From: Candidatus Gastranaerophilales bacterium
GTDB lineage: Bacteria; Cyanobacteriota; Vampirovibrionia; Gastranaerophilales; Gastranaerophilaceae
Reading direction: 5' to 3'
Assembly (NCBI GenBank): GCA_947630355.1
Contig: CANRHJ010000093.1
Location: 1-7,616, forward strand
DNA: 7,616 nt
Shown here: positions 6,672 through 7,616 of the stretch, piece after piece
Numbering within the stretch: position 1 is the first letter of the stretch
How the letters are laid out: the number at the start of each line of letters is the position of its first letter
Notes under the pieces: model-generated
Databases searched by the model: none
What the model was told of the DNA's origin: nothing
The model's input: only the letters and a program-made list of their open reading frames with translations
Made by a program: the position numbers and the translations under genes

Positions 6672-6971
6672 ATGAGTTTGAAGGAAATAAAAGAATACAA
6701 GAGGATAACTGATTTATATTCTTTTATAATTAAAGCGGATAAAACGGGACGGGAAATATGTACATACAAGTTTTATAATAAAACCGAATTAATAATAGAG
6801 CTGCGAGCAACTGTATGGCAGATTAACCGATGGAGAGAATATAAAAGATATATATCAAGAATAAAAATACCGATAAATAAGATAAATAACTATAACCAAG
6901 CGGAAATAAAAAGATATTTAACGAAGGAACTATATAAGCAAGTTATCAAAAATAACAAACTGATGATATAA
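6672..6971 (+). CDS. Hypothetical protein, 99 aa, possible divergent helix-turn-helix
   Basis: I do not recognise a family. The protein is very basic, rich in Lys, Arg, Ile and Tyr, with no signal peptide or membrane helix. Residues of about 38-62 (TELIIELRATVWQINRW, then REYKRYIS) have the spacing of a helix-turn-helix such as LAxxLGVSxxTINRWExGKRxPS, so a DNA-binding role comparable to a Cro- or excisionase-like protein is possible; this is a weak, by-eye resemblance. A lysine-rich helix ends the protein. The ribosome binding site is poor (GGA at 6658-6660). It follows the preceding small gene by 18 bp and precedes smpB by 7 bp, so all three are probably on one transcript. GC is about 27% over 6661-6960 by hand count, again below the core genes. 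Confidence 0.6.
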   Translation: MSLKEIKEYKRITDLYSFIIKADKTGREICTYKFYNKTELIIELRATVWQINRWREYKRYISRIKIPINKINNYNQAEIKRYLTKELYKQVIKNNKLMI

Positions 6972-6978
6972 TTTAGAT

Positions 6979-7431
6979 ATGAGCAGAAAAATTATATCAA
7001 CAAACAGGAAAGCGCTGCACGAATACCATATTTTTGACAAATACAATGCAGGTATGGTACTGACGGGTACTGAAATAAAATCAATCAGGAAAGGTGCTGT
7101 TAACTTAAAAGACAGTTATGTAAGGATTGAAGGTAATGAAGTTTATCTGTACAACTGCCACATAAGCCCGTATGAGCAGGGAAACCGATATAATCACGAA
7201 GAAAAGAGAACGCGGAAACTTTTATTAAATAAGAAAGAAATTAATAAAATAAACGGGAAGATAAAAAAAGAAGGATATACGATAGCCGCATTGGAATTGT
7301 ATTTGGAAAACGGCTGGGCAAAAATAGAAATTGCATTGGCAAAAGGCAAAAAGCTGTATGATAAGCGGGAAGATTTAGCAAAGAAAGCACAAGCAAGGGA
7401 TATCAACAGAGCCATAAAAAGCAATCATTAA
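6979..7431 (+). CDS. smpB: SsrA (tmRNA)-binding protein SmpB
   Basis: SmpB binds tmRNA and places it in the A site of stalled ribosomes for trans-translation, which tags and frees incomplete proteins. The 150-aa product is full length for the family. It shows N-terminal RKALHEYHI, GTEIKSIRKGAVNLKDSYVRI (30-50), the very conserved HISPYEQGNR (61-70), RTRKLLLNKKEI (77-88), LAKGKKLYDKRE (120-131) and the basic C-terminal tail (KKAQARDINRAIK) that enters the mRNA channel. The ATG at 6979 gives the usual N-terminus, but no Shine-Dalgarno sequence is visible in the 20 bases before it and the previous stop is only 7 bp away, so translation may be coupled or SD-independent. I see no separate promoter. 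No tmRNA gene is in the window. The stop codon shares bases with that of the converging gene. Confidence 0.96.
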   Translation: MSRKIISTNRKALHEYHIFDKYNAGMVLTGTEIKSIRKGAVNLKDSYVRIEGNEVYLYNCHISPYEQGNRYNHEEKRTRKLLLNKKEINKINGKIKKEGYTIAALELYLENGWAKIEIALAKGKKLYDKREDLAKKAQARDINRAIKSNH

Positions 7432-7616
7432 TCAATGATTTTACCGCCGAATAATTCCTTAACCATCTCTGCTTGACCTGAAATATTGGCAGGTTTAACT
7501 TGTTTATCGGAATTATTTTTTTGATTTTGAACAAAGGAGTGATATTCATCTTCCTCCTGAGCTTGAATATCTTTTGGCAAATCCGGTTCTTTTTGCGGTT
7601 TTATCTGTGCACGATT
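7428..7616 (-). CDS. C-terminal end of a minus-strand gene, possibly DNA polymerase III gamma/tau
   Basis: The minus strand is open from the window edge to a TAA (complement of 7428-7430), giving 62 residues that begin NRAQIKPQKEPDLPK and end EMVKELFGGKIID. Most of it is a polar, Gln-, Lys-, Asp- and Glu-rich linker of low complexity, followed by a short hydrophobic helix and the FGGKIID end. A disordered linker before a final helix of the type VxxxxxLFGGxIVD is what I recall from the C-termini of several DnaX (gamma/tau) proteins, so DnaX is my best guess, but the conserved ATPase part is outside the window. The composition and the clean stop next to smpB support a real gene; the product name is tentative. 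Confidence 0.6.
   Translation of the reverse strand, partial: NRAQIKPQKEPDLPKDIQAQEEDEYHSFVQNQKNNSDKQVKPANISGQAEMVKELFGGKIID

Noticed and set aside
5718..6971. Classical type II toxin-antitoxin module
   Set aside because: The regulator is divergent and not co-transcribed with the small genes, and neither small protein shows a recognisable toxin motif.
7194..7424. Minus-strand open frame of 76 codons across smpB
   Set aside because: It is opposite well-conserved SmpB sequence and its apparently hydrophobic product is explained by the complement of Lys-rich codons.

Overview
The window is AT-rich bacterial DNA carrying mostly housekeeping genes. A Ski2/Mtr4-type helicase with a C-terminal DSHCT region, a two-domain NDP-sugar pyrophosphorylase resembling the cyanobacterial form, a type I-beta DAHP synthase and low GC content together suggest the cyanobacterial line, perhaps a non-photosynthetic Melainabacteria/Gastranaerophilales-type genome. 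That placement is an inference from gene content and was not tested.

Left part (1-5717): four plus-strand genes are packed with gaps of 18, 16 and 2 bp and look like one operon. They are ffh (signal recognition particle GTPase, 5' end outside the window), a sugar-1-phosphate nucleotidyltransferase with a left-handed beta-helix tail, aroF (first step of the shikimate pathway) and a large Ski2-like RNA helicase that starts at TTG. They share no single pathway; the compact layout is what links them.

Middle part (5718-6341): a minus-strand XRE/CI-like repressor of 140 aa abuts the helicase stop codon with no gap. Upstream of it is a 201-bp divergent control region. It holds three related 16-bp imperfect dyads (consensus TTACATAATCATGTAA) with centres 32 and 30 bp apart, about three DNA turns, and one extra perfect palindrome between the first two. 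Candidate promoters in both directions overlap these sites. This looks like an autoregulated switch of the phage-repressor kind.

Right part (6342-7616): the divergent side starts with two small, very AT-rich genes (about 25% and 27% GC by hand count, against about 40% in ffh and 36% in the regulator) whose products I do not recognise. Seven bases after the second comes smpB, the tmRNA partner in ribosome rescue, with no clear ribosome binding site or promoter of its own. A final minus-strand gene, present only as its 62-residue C-terminus (possibly dnaX), converges on smpB, and the two stop codons share a TTAA.

The most interesting unit is the repressor, its three-site operator and the two unknown small genes. 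It may be a small acquired cassette or prophage-derived switch whose transcript could run on into smpB.
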